Below, piece by piece: positions 29,175-40,800 of a stretch of 64,000 nt of DNA. The stretch's first letter is position 1. The number at the start of each line of letters is the position of its first letter. The notes under the pieces are model-generated. The model searched no databases, was not told where the DNA came from, and worked only from the letters and a program-made list of their open reading frames with translations. This stretch comes from Patagioenas fasciata (Eukaryota; Chordata; Aves; Columbiformes; Columbidae), in NCBI RefSeq assembly GCF_037038585.1, contig NC_092522.1, positions 51,118,161 to 51,182,160 of the forward strand. Reading direction: 5' to 3'. A program made the translations under genes and the position numbers.

Positions 29175-29405
29175 TCAAGGAGGCCCAGGGAATTCAGCTA
29201 CGCTTCTCATTCCCGGCATCTGATTCTGATACAGGATTTGTACAGGATTTGGCTGTTCCTTTGGCAGAGTTACAACAGTGTTTCTGTAGGCTTCACAGTT
29301 TTCCCTGAGTGGGCTTGCTGTGAAAAGTCTTTGGGTCCCAGCTCCACTGAGGAAACCTAAGAGGCAGAACAGGTAGGGAAGCATTGAGCACAGGTTCCTC
29401 CTCAT
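29175..29405 (-). CDS. Small open frame with signal-peptide-like start, unproven
   Basis: A 76-codon frame from an internal ATG at 29405. Residues 1-24 (MRRNLCSMLPYLFCLLGFLS then GAGT) have the basic start, hydrophobic core and small residues of a secretion signal, followed by QRLFTASPLRENCEAY. It ends EFPGPP and TGA. No family was recognised and there are no further exons that I can tie to it. It may be a first exon, a remnant of a secreted or envelope-type gene, or chance. Confidence 0.2.
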   Translation of the reverse strand: MRRNLCSMLPYLFCLLGFLSGAGTQRLFTASPLRENCEAYRNTVVTLPKEQPNPVQILYQNQMPGMRSVAEFPGPP

Positions 29406-31936
29406 GCAAGGCTGTTTTGTCCACGCAAAGTGATGTAGAAGGGACATATTGCTTTACCACTAACTTCCAGGAAACTCTGGTAGTTTCGTTGACAGAGTTT
29501 ATGAGTCCATGTTTGTAAGAATGAGTCTTCTGGGAGGGTACAGTGTGATGAGCAGAAAACACGCTTCCCATGGAACCAACCCCAGTGGCTGGAGAGGTAT
29601 TGAGCTAAGGGGGCAGGCTGCTTAATGGCAGGGGACATCCCCTACATGCCTATCTATTTCAGACATTTTGAAGAAGACACTTAGAAGCCATCTTTCATCC
29701 GACTTAAAACCAATGGTAGAGGACACATGTAAGCAGTAAACACTTTTGTCAAATATGTAACATACCATGTTACTGAAATGCAGTTTTCCATTCCATCTGT
29801 AGAATACATATTTTACAGTTAACTCTTCAGTTCAGTCTTAGGCAGTTTAAATTCCATGACAACATATTGGACCCTTAGGAAAAAAAATGCCACATTGGCC
29901 AAATTTCCCTCCAAAGTATCTTTATGTATCTTTATGATGATGTTAGCTGGTCTGGTTTTAAGAGCTGTTCCATACTATCACTATCTACTGATACCCATGG
30001 AAAAGAAATGCTCTGTAATTTTGAAAGTGAGGCCTCTGACTTTATTCATACATTGCCAACATTGTCCAGACAACTTAGAAACGAAAAGTGAACCTCTGAG
30101 AGTTGTCCTGATTCTGCCAAAAGACTGGGGAGATTTACGCCTATGTGTAGATGTGCATACTTTGGGTGCTAAGGATCATTATGGAGAGCACTGGACATAT
30201 GGCTTGTTAATATGAAACTGCTATTGCTCCTGAAACCTAGCTTCTTCAGCACATTCTTGTTTGAAGCTGGCAGAATTCCTCCTTTGCAAAAGGATTTCAT
30301 TAGAATTATGCCATATCCAAACCCAATTTTTAGTTTTTCAAAATACATTTCAATGTATATGGTGAGAGCTTCTGCCAAAATTTTTTCCAGGAAGAAAGGG
30401 CTTTTTGACTGAATAGAAAATTTTATGTAATTTTTTTCCATTTTTTCCAAAAATGTGTTTTGGTATTTCAGGTTTCAATAAAAGTCAGCATAAATATACA
30501 TTCTTTTGATTTCACTTGCAGGAATGGCAATTTCCTGACCATTTCTATTTTGAAGCCTCATTTAACTGATCTTAATGGTTCATTATCACCTCTTGTACAT
30601 GATTTCAGTAATACACTCACTAAAAGCTGAAATATGCTTTACTTTAAATACTAATAACTCCACCTCCTTTGATTCCTCATAGCTTATTGACTTTATATAT
30701 CAATCACTGAAATGTCTGTTTCATTCAACTACACAGTCATGACAATTCCCAAGACACTGTTGAAGAGAAAAAGAGTATTCAGCAACAGTGAAAGTGGAGA
30801 TGCATTGTGTAAAGAAGAAAGGGTTTCTTCCTCTTTACCACTACCTTCTTTTCACAACCTTAGGTTTATATTCAACTCTGGGTCCTGGACTAAAAGGCAA
30901 GGATTAAGAAACAGAGGAGCACTGAAGCATAATGTCCAGGCACTAGCTGGGGTGAATAACAGATTGAATTCTGAATTGTTCCGTGTTTCTTGACTGTATT
31001 TAATTTCCTTTACAGTAAACTGACTATGGAGAAATAAGATCAAAGAAAGATTTTCTATTATATATAGCAGAGGCATACTCAGAGCTGCTTTATTACATTT
31101 CAGTTCTGGAAGAACCTTCTAAATGAATTCTGCAAACGTTTTAGCATGTATGTCTGTGCTATAATTAACATCATTTATGTCTATAAGTACATGTTCTGTC
31201 AGAACCTTTGATCTCTGTATTTTTTAACATAGTATGAGTTTTTTAATGATAACAGTCTTTCTCATTGTGTTGTTATTTCTTCTTCCCCTCAAAAAAAATG
31301 CCACCCAACAATTTAACTGCTTCATTTTATGCAGGATATAGTGTTCAAGGTCTTGGGTTTGGAATATTTACAAATATTAATACTAACAAGAAAGCCTGTA
31401 AAATAGGTAATCGATATTTTCTCCAGACTGCAAGTAAGGAAAATGCCTTAAACTGTCCGTACCATAAACCCGTCCTAGCTGGTGAAATTTTTTCTTTTGA
31501 TACCATGCCTTTAACATGCTTTTACTGAATCATACATAACTAGTGCATTGTTTCTATTAATATAAGCAAGTTTTCAGGCAGTTACACCATTCTGATTGCT
31601 GTGGACAGGTCATAAACAATTACATGTCCACAATAAATAAGGCCTAGAAAACATTGTCCAACAACAAGTCTGAGGATTGTGTCCAACCTGTCCTGACATT
31701 TCAGTCCAGACTTCCCTTTTCCCTTGGAGTCCAGGCAGAGCAATTCTCTGATAAACAAACATTGCTCAGGTGGCCCAGATCTGCTTCTTACTAGCCATCA
31801 GAAAGTTCGTGAGAGGTAATGATGGACACAGGAACCACTGAAGGCGGTACAGTGGCTTCCCCCCACAACTCCCTTCATGAGGTTCCAGCTGCAGCAGCCA
31901 ACATGTACTGCATTAGGTGGAGAGAAGCAGCCAAAT

Positions 31937-32601
31937 TGCGGCAGTTGTGCTTCCCCGCACCACTCCCCCTCTGCCCCAAGAACTGGGGCAGTTAATGGCT
32001 CTTTTGTGGGACCCAGAGTCGGCTGACAGGGTCGTTAACAGAGGAGGGGCTCAGAGAAGCTGAGAAGCTTCTGGAATGACCACAGCCAGATCTGATCAGA
32101 CTATAAATGGGGCACCTGCCAAAGATCCCCTTTGTGTGGTCTTCTCAGAACAGTGAGTCTATGCCAGAGCCCTTCCCTTAGACTGGAACGCCATCTAAGG
32201 AAACTTCCCGGGATTGGGAGCACCTCACCTCCTCGTTCGGGTGAGTGATAATTTACTGAATGTATCCTTGAATGAGTCCTTGCCTAACCCAGGTGAGTGT
32301 GAGTCCTTGCCTAACCCAGGCGAGTGAATATTTCTTGTGGGTACCCTGGAGTCAGAGGGCTCTGGTTTTGTTTCTTGTGAGCGTATGCATGCACACTGTA
32401 GATCCTCATTATTCTCATTTTGCTGCACCCCAATAATCTCCTCAACTGACATCCGAACCTTTATTTTATGTTGTTGAAGTGCTAACTAATTGTATAAACC
32501 CTGTTTTGGTCAGCATATTGGCTGCACTTTTCTGGCCAGAATAAAGTCTGTTTTGGAACTTGTTGTCCGCCTAAAACTGACTTTGGGGTGCCTCTGTGAC
32601 A
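31937..32601 (+). mobile_element. LTR-like element, probably a solo LTR of an endogenous retrovirus
   Basis: The order of signals fits an LTR on the + strand: TATAAA at 32102-32107, AATAAA at 32540-32545, and an end in TGTGACA at 32601. The 4 bp AAAT flanks both proposed ends (31933-31936 and 32602-32605), a possible target-site duplication with TG...CA termini. No gag, pol or env reading frame and no second LTR follow. The right end is better supported than the left, which rests mainly on the AAAT match. Confidence 0.5.
32273..32326 (+). repeat. 27 bp tandem duplication inside the LTR-like element
   Basis: TGAGTCCTTGCCTAACCCAG occurs twice with a 27 bp period, each copy followed by GTGAGTG or CGAGTG. 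Confidence 0.85.
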
Positions 32602-35600
32602 AAATGCACCAAGACTCACACAAAAACAGCTCCTGTCATTAAACACTGGTTCAGCCATTTGCTAAGAGAAGTTCATTGCAGAATCACATCACATCTGTCT
32701 CTTTGGAACCTTAAAAATAATACATGAGAATTATTTCAAAACCTAGGATAATTCAGGACTAAAGTGTTTGCGTAACTACTTTTCTGGTGAAAAGTCATAA
32801 ATAATACAGAATCAGAAAATGAAGTGTCTGTCAACACAAGGTCAAATCCTAATGTTATGCTCATTGCCAAAAAGCTAGTCTCACTTTAGTTAGAACTATT
32901 TTCACCTGTACACACTATTAGTCAGAATATCTTTCTAGACAATGGAAACTACCTCTCCCATTTATAAAGTTATGAAGTACTCATCCCAGGAGCACAAGTA
33001 GAAGTAGAAGATGGCTGCATCTTTGATGTTCTAGATCTTATCTGAAAAAACCCCATAAGTATGCAACTGAGTAGCTAGGACAAAAAGCTGTTAAATACTC
33101 AGAAAATATATCTTTTTAACGTTTACTAAAGTTGCCAATACTTTCAGAAAAAAATAATAAATGTATACCTTTGCTAGCAAGATGTTTCTTGATAACAAAT
33201 ATATAAATTCACTATTTTTCAAACAATGAATTAATTTCTTGCTAAAACAACAAGACCAAATCCAATGAACCTTAAATGATTGCCGCTGGATTTTAAGTCT
33301 AAAGTTCCCTTTACAGAGACGTGTCCAGTTTCTGTGCCCAGCCTAAAAGGCTTTAACTTTTATTGCAGCAAATCTGCAACCAGTCAGCACTGCTGGCCCT
33401 CTCCAGGTATAAGGGAGAGAGATGCTGTCTGTCAGGGTGTGCACAGGGTTGTGTCTACCCTGTTCCCTTTCAGTGGCCAGGTGGTTGCCCCTTTGCCATG
33501 CTGTGCTTGCTCTGCTCCCAGTAAAGGAGCTGAGCTGGGCTCCCTGAGCTGGGAAAGCCCGACCCAGCAGGCAGGAAGCCTGCGGCAAGGGCAGATATTA
33601 AGATATGACTGCAAGAAGCAGAAAATGACAGAGCCAAGCCTCTGAAGCAACAGAAAAATTCTTTCTTGGAGACCCAGAGGCACCAAGGGTGAGGTTGTGC
33701 AAGAAAGCTGGGACAATCTGACAGCTTGCTGCCACCAAAAGTGAGTATTTCATGCTGCTTCAAAAAGCTGGGGGTGTCAAATAAGCACAACAGCTCATGC
33801 AAAAGAAGGATCAGACAACTACAGTTGGAAGAGGGAAGTAAGCCTAGCCTTTGGGGCAGCCACTAGCTCAAATTTCTCAGGAATATTCAGCCTGTGTGGA
33901 GCCTGCTGCAATCCCAAATGCCATGAAATGTTGCTGGACTGAGACAAAAGCTATGAGGAGAGATTTGTTTGAAAGGCCTTTTGTATTATTATTTTCTCAC
34001 TCAAAAGAAAATTTGTTTATGTATCTAAACATTGATTGTCCTTGTTTAGCTAAACTTAAATGTAGCCTTTAGAAGTTTACAGCCCTCTGAGTGATTATGG
34101 TGTGTCCAGGTAGGCTCACTTCTAAGCTTGGAACAACTCAAGGTCCTTTCACAGCTAGTTTAAAGAGATCGCAGTCTGGATGATTTGGGATGAAAGAGGC
34201 CAGAGAGCAGCTCCCACAGGAAATTTGAGGGAGCAGTTGTGTTTGGCAGGGATGAGCCGAAGGCAGCAATAACCTACGGGGCTATTATAGTTGCAGCTGC
34301 AAGAGAACGTGTGTCCACAGTTTCTGTAAACAGCACTTTATCACTTCACATTTGGAAACGTATAATTAACCCTCTAAAGCCTGCATACAGTCTCAGAAAA
34401 GACAGTTTACACGGGAAATGGAAAACCAATCTGTATGAAAAGGCTATTAATAACAGTAGGTTCAGGTTAAATCTAAAATGAGATTCACCTTAGCCTTGCT
34501 TTGAAAAAGTATGAGTAGGGCAGGACATAAGGTTGATATTGTTCCTCTGGAAGATAATTTTTTCATTCTCTTTAGAAGAAAAATATTAAGAGCTGTGTGT
34601 CTTAGGAAGGAGCTGTTTTATAATAGCCAAGGTTTACAGCCTGTACATCTATAAGCATACCTAGACTGAGAGGTCTGGAGAAGTAAATCCTTTAAGTAGG
34701 GTTGGGTAACATCAGCTGGGAAACCATAAAATATCACACATCAGAAAAGACTGAAGACAGAAATGCAAAACAGTCTGGAATTATGACTTAGTCAAAAGGA
34801 AATACAATTAATCAATTTTTGAAAATAAAACTTAAAAATTGAGGGATCAGTCAAAAGTAGCCGTTTTTACAGACTAAAAGAATTTAGGTCTCATCCAGGG
34901 CTTTTACTGCTTTTCAGAGGTGTTTGTGTGCAACCATTACATTACCTCCTAATGACCAAATCCAGTTTCAGCCTTTTAACCAGCAGGAGAGTCTGAGCTC
35001 ATCTTTCCAAGTCATATTGCTATAATTTCTGTGAGAAATGTTGTTTTAGAAGCCAGAAGCCCTTTGCCCCTGTTGAGCTGAAAGTTAGGCTGCATCTCTC
35101 TCAGCTTACTCACCATTCACCACCACATCATCTAATTAAGTGTATTGAATCTTGGCCACATCACATAATGAGTCACATAAAGCATTTTCTAACACAGTTC
35201 TCCTAAGATTGGTTGGAAGTTTGAGATATTATGACTCAAATGTCAAATGATATCTGAAATACTTTTGATATTTATATGAGACCTCACAATTTTGTACCGT
35301 ACCTGTCTGAGAAATAAATTGTTAGCGTGAAGTAGATATAATGCAGATCAAACATCAACTCCTCTCTTTTTTTCCTTCAAATGACCTGTTAAGATATTTC
35401 TCCAAGTTATTAGGAGGAAACATGCAGGTATCCAGTAATCCCAAATGCTGGGATTGAAAGGCATGGGAAGGGAGAGGAAAAAGGTACAAGAGTCTTGGTG
35501 ACAGTTGTGTCTGTGTTCAGCACACAGGAATGACCTACATCCTGCAGTGGAGAAGGTCTATGGAAACACCAGTCCTCCTGCCCTCCTCCATGGAACAACC

Positions 35601-36723
35601 CCTGCTCCTGTGCCTTCACAGCAGACTGAAGTCATCATTAACCTGCCGTGAGCATTACTGCTGTGCTATGTGCAGTCACACACTTCTGGACTGAAGCAGT
35701 GAACTCTTCATAGAGCAAGCAAGACTCACCCATTTTAGGAAACATGGTGAGAATCACATCACTCCTCATTTCAGAGATTCCAAAGTTTCTGGGCTGCTAA
35801 CAGCCTTTAGGCTACAAAATGCCTTTGCAGAGAAAAAAGCAATAGATATTGAAATACCATTGTTTTGCCTTAGTAAAGGCCTTTTGAATATTTCAGTGAC
35901 TGTTTCCCCATTTCTGGTCAGGCTTGTTCCCTTGTTCAACTTCTTGAAGACATTGAGATGCACACTGCTTTCTGTTATCTAGATAGATCTAGGGAAACGT
36001 GGGGCAGGCTCTGGCAGTTGGGCCAGTCCCACCACCCCAGCCAGGAGCAGGGCAGGCCCATCCCCAGGCATTGGGCACCTCCCTGGGGATGGGTATGAGC
36101 TGAGGATGGGTCAGGACATGAATCTGTGGATGGCTCGACCTTGGCGAGGTCCATGGCCAAGCAGGGTAGGGCTGTGGAGAACTGGAAACTGGCCCTTCTG
36201 CAGCATCGCTACGGCACGGTCTGATGGCTACAAGGGTCTGACACAGTATGCTGGGTTGCTTGTTGCTCAGTTTTTAATCTTAGTGTGGTGTGAGAGTCAC
36301 GTAGGCATATCTGTCTGGGAATATGGCGGAGGAATCTCTCTTCTAAGGAACTGAATTCCCTTTGCCAGATGAAGCCGACATTTCCTTAGCTGTTATAGTT
36401 TTCCAAAAGAATGGTTGTGATGAGACATCATGCAGCATGTTCTGCACAAATATTGCAGGGACATCTATATCAGCAAGGGGGATATAGAAATCATACCTAT
36501 GTAGCAAAAATGTATTTATTTATGAAAAAGTGCAGCTCTAATAGTTTAACAACAGGGTTATGGTCAAGGCATATGCACATTTTACTTAGTTGCATCAGGT
36601 GAAGCACACATCCTACGCCCAACACACACCTAAGAATTACCACCTGAATGCTTCGAGGTGCCAGACTTAGGGATTTCTCTCTTTTGACAGATAGACTGGA
36701 GGGTTCCGCAGGAGTGCCACAAG
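32602..36723. other. Non-coding, includes a GC-richer patch
   Basis: No exon recognised. Bases 35990-36230 are clearly richer in G and C than their surroundings (CCACCACCCCAGCCAGG, GGCACCTCCCTGGGGATGGG) but hold few CpG, so they do not look like a classic CpG-island promoter. Confidence 0.5.
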
Positions 36724-37062
36724 GATGAAAAGGCTCAGGGAGGGCCTCACCACATTATTCTAGTGCATAAAGGGCAGCTACAAATAGGATGGAGGATCTC
36801 TGTTCACAAGAAGCCACATGGAGAAGACAAGGGACAACTGGTACAAGTTGCACCTGGAGAAATTTCATCTCAATATAAGAAATAAATTCTTTACAGTGAG
36901 AACAATCATTCACTGGAACAACCTCCCCAGGGATGTGGTAGAGCCCTCATCACTGAAATTTTCAAGATGCAATAATCCCATTTAGCCACCACTTCCCATG
37001 AAAGGTTGGACCAGATGATCTTTCAGGGTCCCTTCCAATCTGGGCTGTTCTATGATTCTATA
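36724..37062 (+). mobile_element. CR1 LINE 3' end, downstream of the SULT6B1-like gene
   Basis: Diverged CR1 3' portion with AAGGCTCAGGGAGGGCCTCA, CACTGGAACAACCTCCCCAG and the terminal GGGTCCCTTCCAATC...ATGATTCTATA. It lies antisense to the gene, about 600 bp past its stop. Confidence 0.85.
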
Positions 37063-37365
37063 AAAGCAGTGCCTCTGTGTGGATCTTGCACGTTAACATT
37101 AGCCCATAATCTGAAATTCGTCTTGAAATTCCGCATTCAATGAGATTAAATTCCCTAACAATGCTGATCTCCATTCCCCTTCATTCTCTTCCATCTAGCT
37201 TTGATGCAGTTTGTGCTGAAGTCATGGGTAAGATATCTTCTGTCATTAATTAAGGTTGTATCAGATCCATATTTTTGCTCATGATCTTTTTTGTGAAGAT
37301 GTTACCTGATTTGAAACATTTTTGTTACAAAAAAAAAAATCTAGATACTAAATAATTATAATTAG

Positions 37366-37567
37366 TCTAGAAAGACTGAGTTTGGATAGAAAGAGATGAG
37401 ATTATTTTTCTTCCAGGTGACAGCTGCTGAAACAGGGCTGTTAAGTTTATCTGAATATAATTAGTTGTCATCTTAGTCAGCAAGTGAGTATAGCCAAAGC
37501 AAGCCAAAGTTCTCACCTTTAATGCAAAATCCCACTATTCATCATTGTCGCTGTAAAGGCAGCTGCA
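37366..37567 (-). repeat. Duplicated 3' flank, proximal copy
   Basis: Partner of the block at 50876-51081; the two marker blocks are about 187 bp apart here and 191 bp there. CAGGGCTGTTA is also shared (near 37433 and 50949). Confidence 0.6.
37518..37523 (-). terminator. Candidate poly(A) signal ATTAAA for the SULT6B1-like gene
   Basis: On the minus strand ATTAAA lies about 150 bp past the TGA stop. I saw no AATAAA nearer to the stop. This is an inference from position only. Confidence 0.35.
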
Positions 37568-37670
37568 ATGCAATTATTACAGTAATTCGATCTAGTTTTC
37601 TAGTAGATAGCATTCAGATGATCTGAGAGCATATTGGAAAGCTCTTGCTCAAACCACATTCCATTACTAT

Positions 37671-37801
37671 TCAGGCTTTACAGTACACATCATACTTTAA
37701 CTTTGCTCCCAGTTTGGTTCCTCTCATATGTTCTTCAAATGCTTTGTCCATTTTCTCATTCTGATCTTCACTGAAAAGATTCTTCCAGTCACTTACACCA
37801 C
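37671..37801 (-). CDS. SULT6B1: SULT6B1-like exon 7 (C-terminus and stop)
   Basis: 131 bp including TGA, residues 271-313. It reads GGVSDWKNLFSEDQNE and ends LKYDVYCKA. The KxxxTVxxxE dimer motif of many SULTs is only partly kept here (KNLFSEDQNE). A poly(T) run on the + strand (about 37839-37856) lies in the intron just upstream of the acceptor. Confidence 0.88.
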
Positions 37802-40800
37802 CTTCAAAGAAGTAAAGAAATTCTTGAAAAATAAGACTTTTTTTTTTTTTTTTTTTACTCTGTAGGTCTCTCATTCTTATGCCATTTTACACTAAATGGA
37901 GTTGGTCCATTTTTTGAGATACAGCTTCATTCATTTTTGCACCAATATAATTTTGTGAAGTTAGTGGAGCTACAGCTCTGTAAAACTGCTATGATGCAAA
38001 AGAACATAGGAAAAAGGAAAATACTACATACTCTTCTTCAGGTGACTGTCCAAAACCAGCAGCCTAAAGTCCTGTTTCCCTGCAGCTTTTTACTCCAGGC
38101 AATTATGACTGACAAGCTGGAAGACCATGAAGGCTTGATTAAGAACCACCTGGCAGGAGTCAAAATTGGGTTTCTGTTCGTTTGGCATCTTGAGTTTTCA
38201 TTTAGTGACTTCTTTAATGTAAAATGCAGAAATAGATTCCAACAGCCAGGCTAGCCCTCTCAGTCTTGTCCTCCTCAGGCCTGTCCCGCCTATACTACAC
38301 TGCAAAAGTAGTTCCTTTTGTTTCCCCTTCTCGGTGTACCTGACTCTGGCATGCTTGGCTTACTTCTAACCTGCGAGTGTGAACAGGGGGCTAGCAGTGT
38401 CCCTTCCAGAAGATCCTACAATCTCCTAAAACCTGTGATCATGCTACTCAGGCCAACTTTGGTCCAGTTTTGCCTGCTCAGGTAAGCCTTTAATGGCTGA
38501 AGAATCAGTGACCTTGGCACAGAGATGGAGAGAAATTCAGATACATGACATTTCCTGACATACATCTGTGGGCCTCCAAAGTTTGCTCTGTGCGGTTGCT
38601 TCTCCTTTGCTGGTTGCAGCGTGCTGCCAGAGCCTTGCTGGGTCTCTGCCTCACCAGTGCTGCATTACCAGTCTCCTCAAGCATAATAGTATATAACATG
38701 CCTGATAACAATCTGTGAAGCTAGCATGTGCAAAAAAAAGAAGTAAATTATGGGTGACACAAGATCTTGAGAATGTGACAGTTCTACCTCTGGACCTCTT
38801 GAAACGTCCTACCTTTGCGAAAGAGAATATTGCCAAATGCCCCGTGGGTCTTCTGTGAATTCTTCTTCATTGACTGGAAGCTGCACCTCTCTACCACACT
38901 CTGAAGCTCCTTCTCAGTCAGGGGAATCCCAAAGAAAGCAGCTATGTTTTTCACACCCAGGACTGGATTCTAAAAAGAGGAATGCAACATACCACATGAC
39001 ATTGAAACAAATCACACTGCTTTCCAAGGTGATAGCACTTTCCTACACCTCTCTACAGGCTGCATATATAGAATATTCATAGACTTCAGTAGGACTGGAG
39101 TGGCACATAGTGGTTTTCTTCTTCATAATTATTTCAGAGGAAATATGAGTTGAATTCCTATAGATCACAAAAGACTGTACATGATTTACAGTTGAGTAAA
39201 ATCTACAGTTTATTATATAAAAGATCCCCCCCCAAAATTACTGAGGTTTTTGATCTACAGTGATTTGGGGTTATACCATAGCTAAAGAGAAAACAAGAAT
39301 CATTTTCACAAACAGAATTCTAAAAAGTTTGAATTTCACCTTTCCTTCCCTTAAAACAAGAATCTCCTACACTATCACACAGTTTGAATAGACTACATGA
39401 CTATAATGGTTAATTGGTTTAGGAACAAATGCTCTTTGAAGTGTAAAATATTTGTAGCTACTGGTAACCTCACCTCTTTTAGCTCTTCATAAGTTATTGT
39501 CATAATATTTTCATCAGCAGCATATTTGTTCCATTTGGAAAGGTATTCAAAGTAGCATCCCCAGGCTACTAAATAAAACAAAAGAATCCTCGGATGAAGC
39601 ATAGGTGAAGATTAGACAAGTGCCTTATGAAATAAACCAACTTTTGTTCCTTAAATTGGTCCCTCAGCCATGGGCATTATTAATCATGTCTGAGTTTACA
39701 ACCTTCTGTGGGAATTATGGGGGTTTTCCTCTAGGCTGTTCTGACGTGTGTACGTGTCTCAGGCATATGATACAATTTGTAAGTTGGTACAATAAAACTT
39801 GTTAGTATTTCAAGACAGATGTGAGTCCACCAAAGAGCAGTTGGTACTCAAACCTTCTTGCAGACTCCCTTAATCCAGTTTAAAATCTCATCTAGCCCCC
39901 CTTTCTGCTGGCCATGTGATACACCAAACTGAACAATTTATGCCATTTTAAACTAGCAGGATCATTTTCTTTCTTTTCCAATGCACTACTTAGTCCAAAC
40001 CATTCCTTTGGTCCAATCTGGCATGTAGGTGTCCAGACATCTGTGTGGGCATGAACTGATAGACATTGAAGAGGAGGGGTGAAGGGGATCCAAGACAGAG
40101 ATAAGAAGGAACTGCTTCTTCCAGAGAAAATATCGGTTTGTGCAAGTTAAAGCAATCTGTGGAAGTGCAGTTTTGATGAGGATTTATCCTTGGGGAGTAA
40201 GACAAGTATTGTAAACTTTAATTCAAATTTCTAACTTTCTGTCTTTAATCTCAGCTTTGGTACTGTAAACTAAAAAATCCTAGTGAAACAGATTTACAAA
40301 GTGCAAGGCTTTTAGACAAAGTCAAAGCATTGAATAATTGACACACAGAGAATAATATACTTTACTTTTCTTCGTCATGAAAGCTACAAAGAAATCATCC
40401 CAGGTCTCATAAGAAGGAAGAGTAGATATGCCATTGGAAAAATGATAAAAAGATGTAGCTACATCTTTTGGATTGCGAAGCAGTAACAATATCTAGAAAA
40501 AAAAGTGAAAATATTATATTTCTAGAGAAAGACATAACAGAAGAAAACAGTATGAAGGAAATGTTTGAAGAAAACAGTAATCTATAATTGCAGTTTGCGG
40601 AATTTCTAATACCTTGTATACTACTTGCAGAAGTAGCAATTTCATTCTAAATTCAGAAGGTGAAGTATTTCACTTTGCTTCAGTACCTTGTGCAGATGAT
40701 TTCCTATAATTATTAAAATGTATTTTACAGATTAATCAAATTAACTATGTGGAATTGAAGTACATTTTGCTTGATACAATCATCATTCATCATTTATGTA

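Larger units (their letters stand above)
19311..31936. other. Non-coding, no gene firmly recognised
   Basis: Unique sequence with the T-rich tract at 25.55 kb and a possible weak MIR-like stretch near 23.87-23.98 kb. The only frame worth noting is the signal-peptide-like one at 29.2-29.4 kb. Confidence 0.55.
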
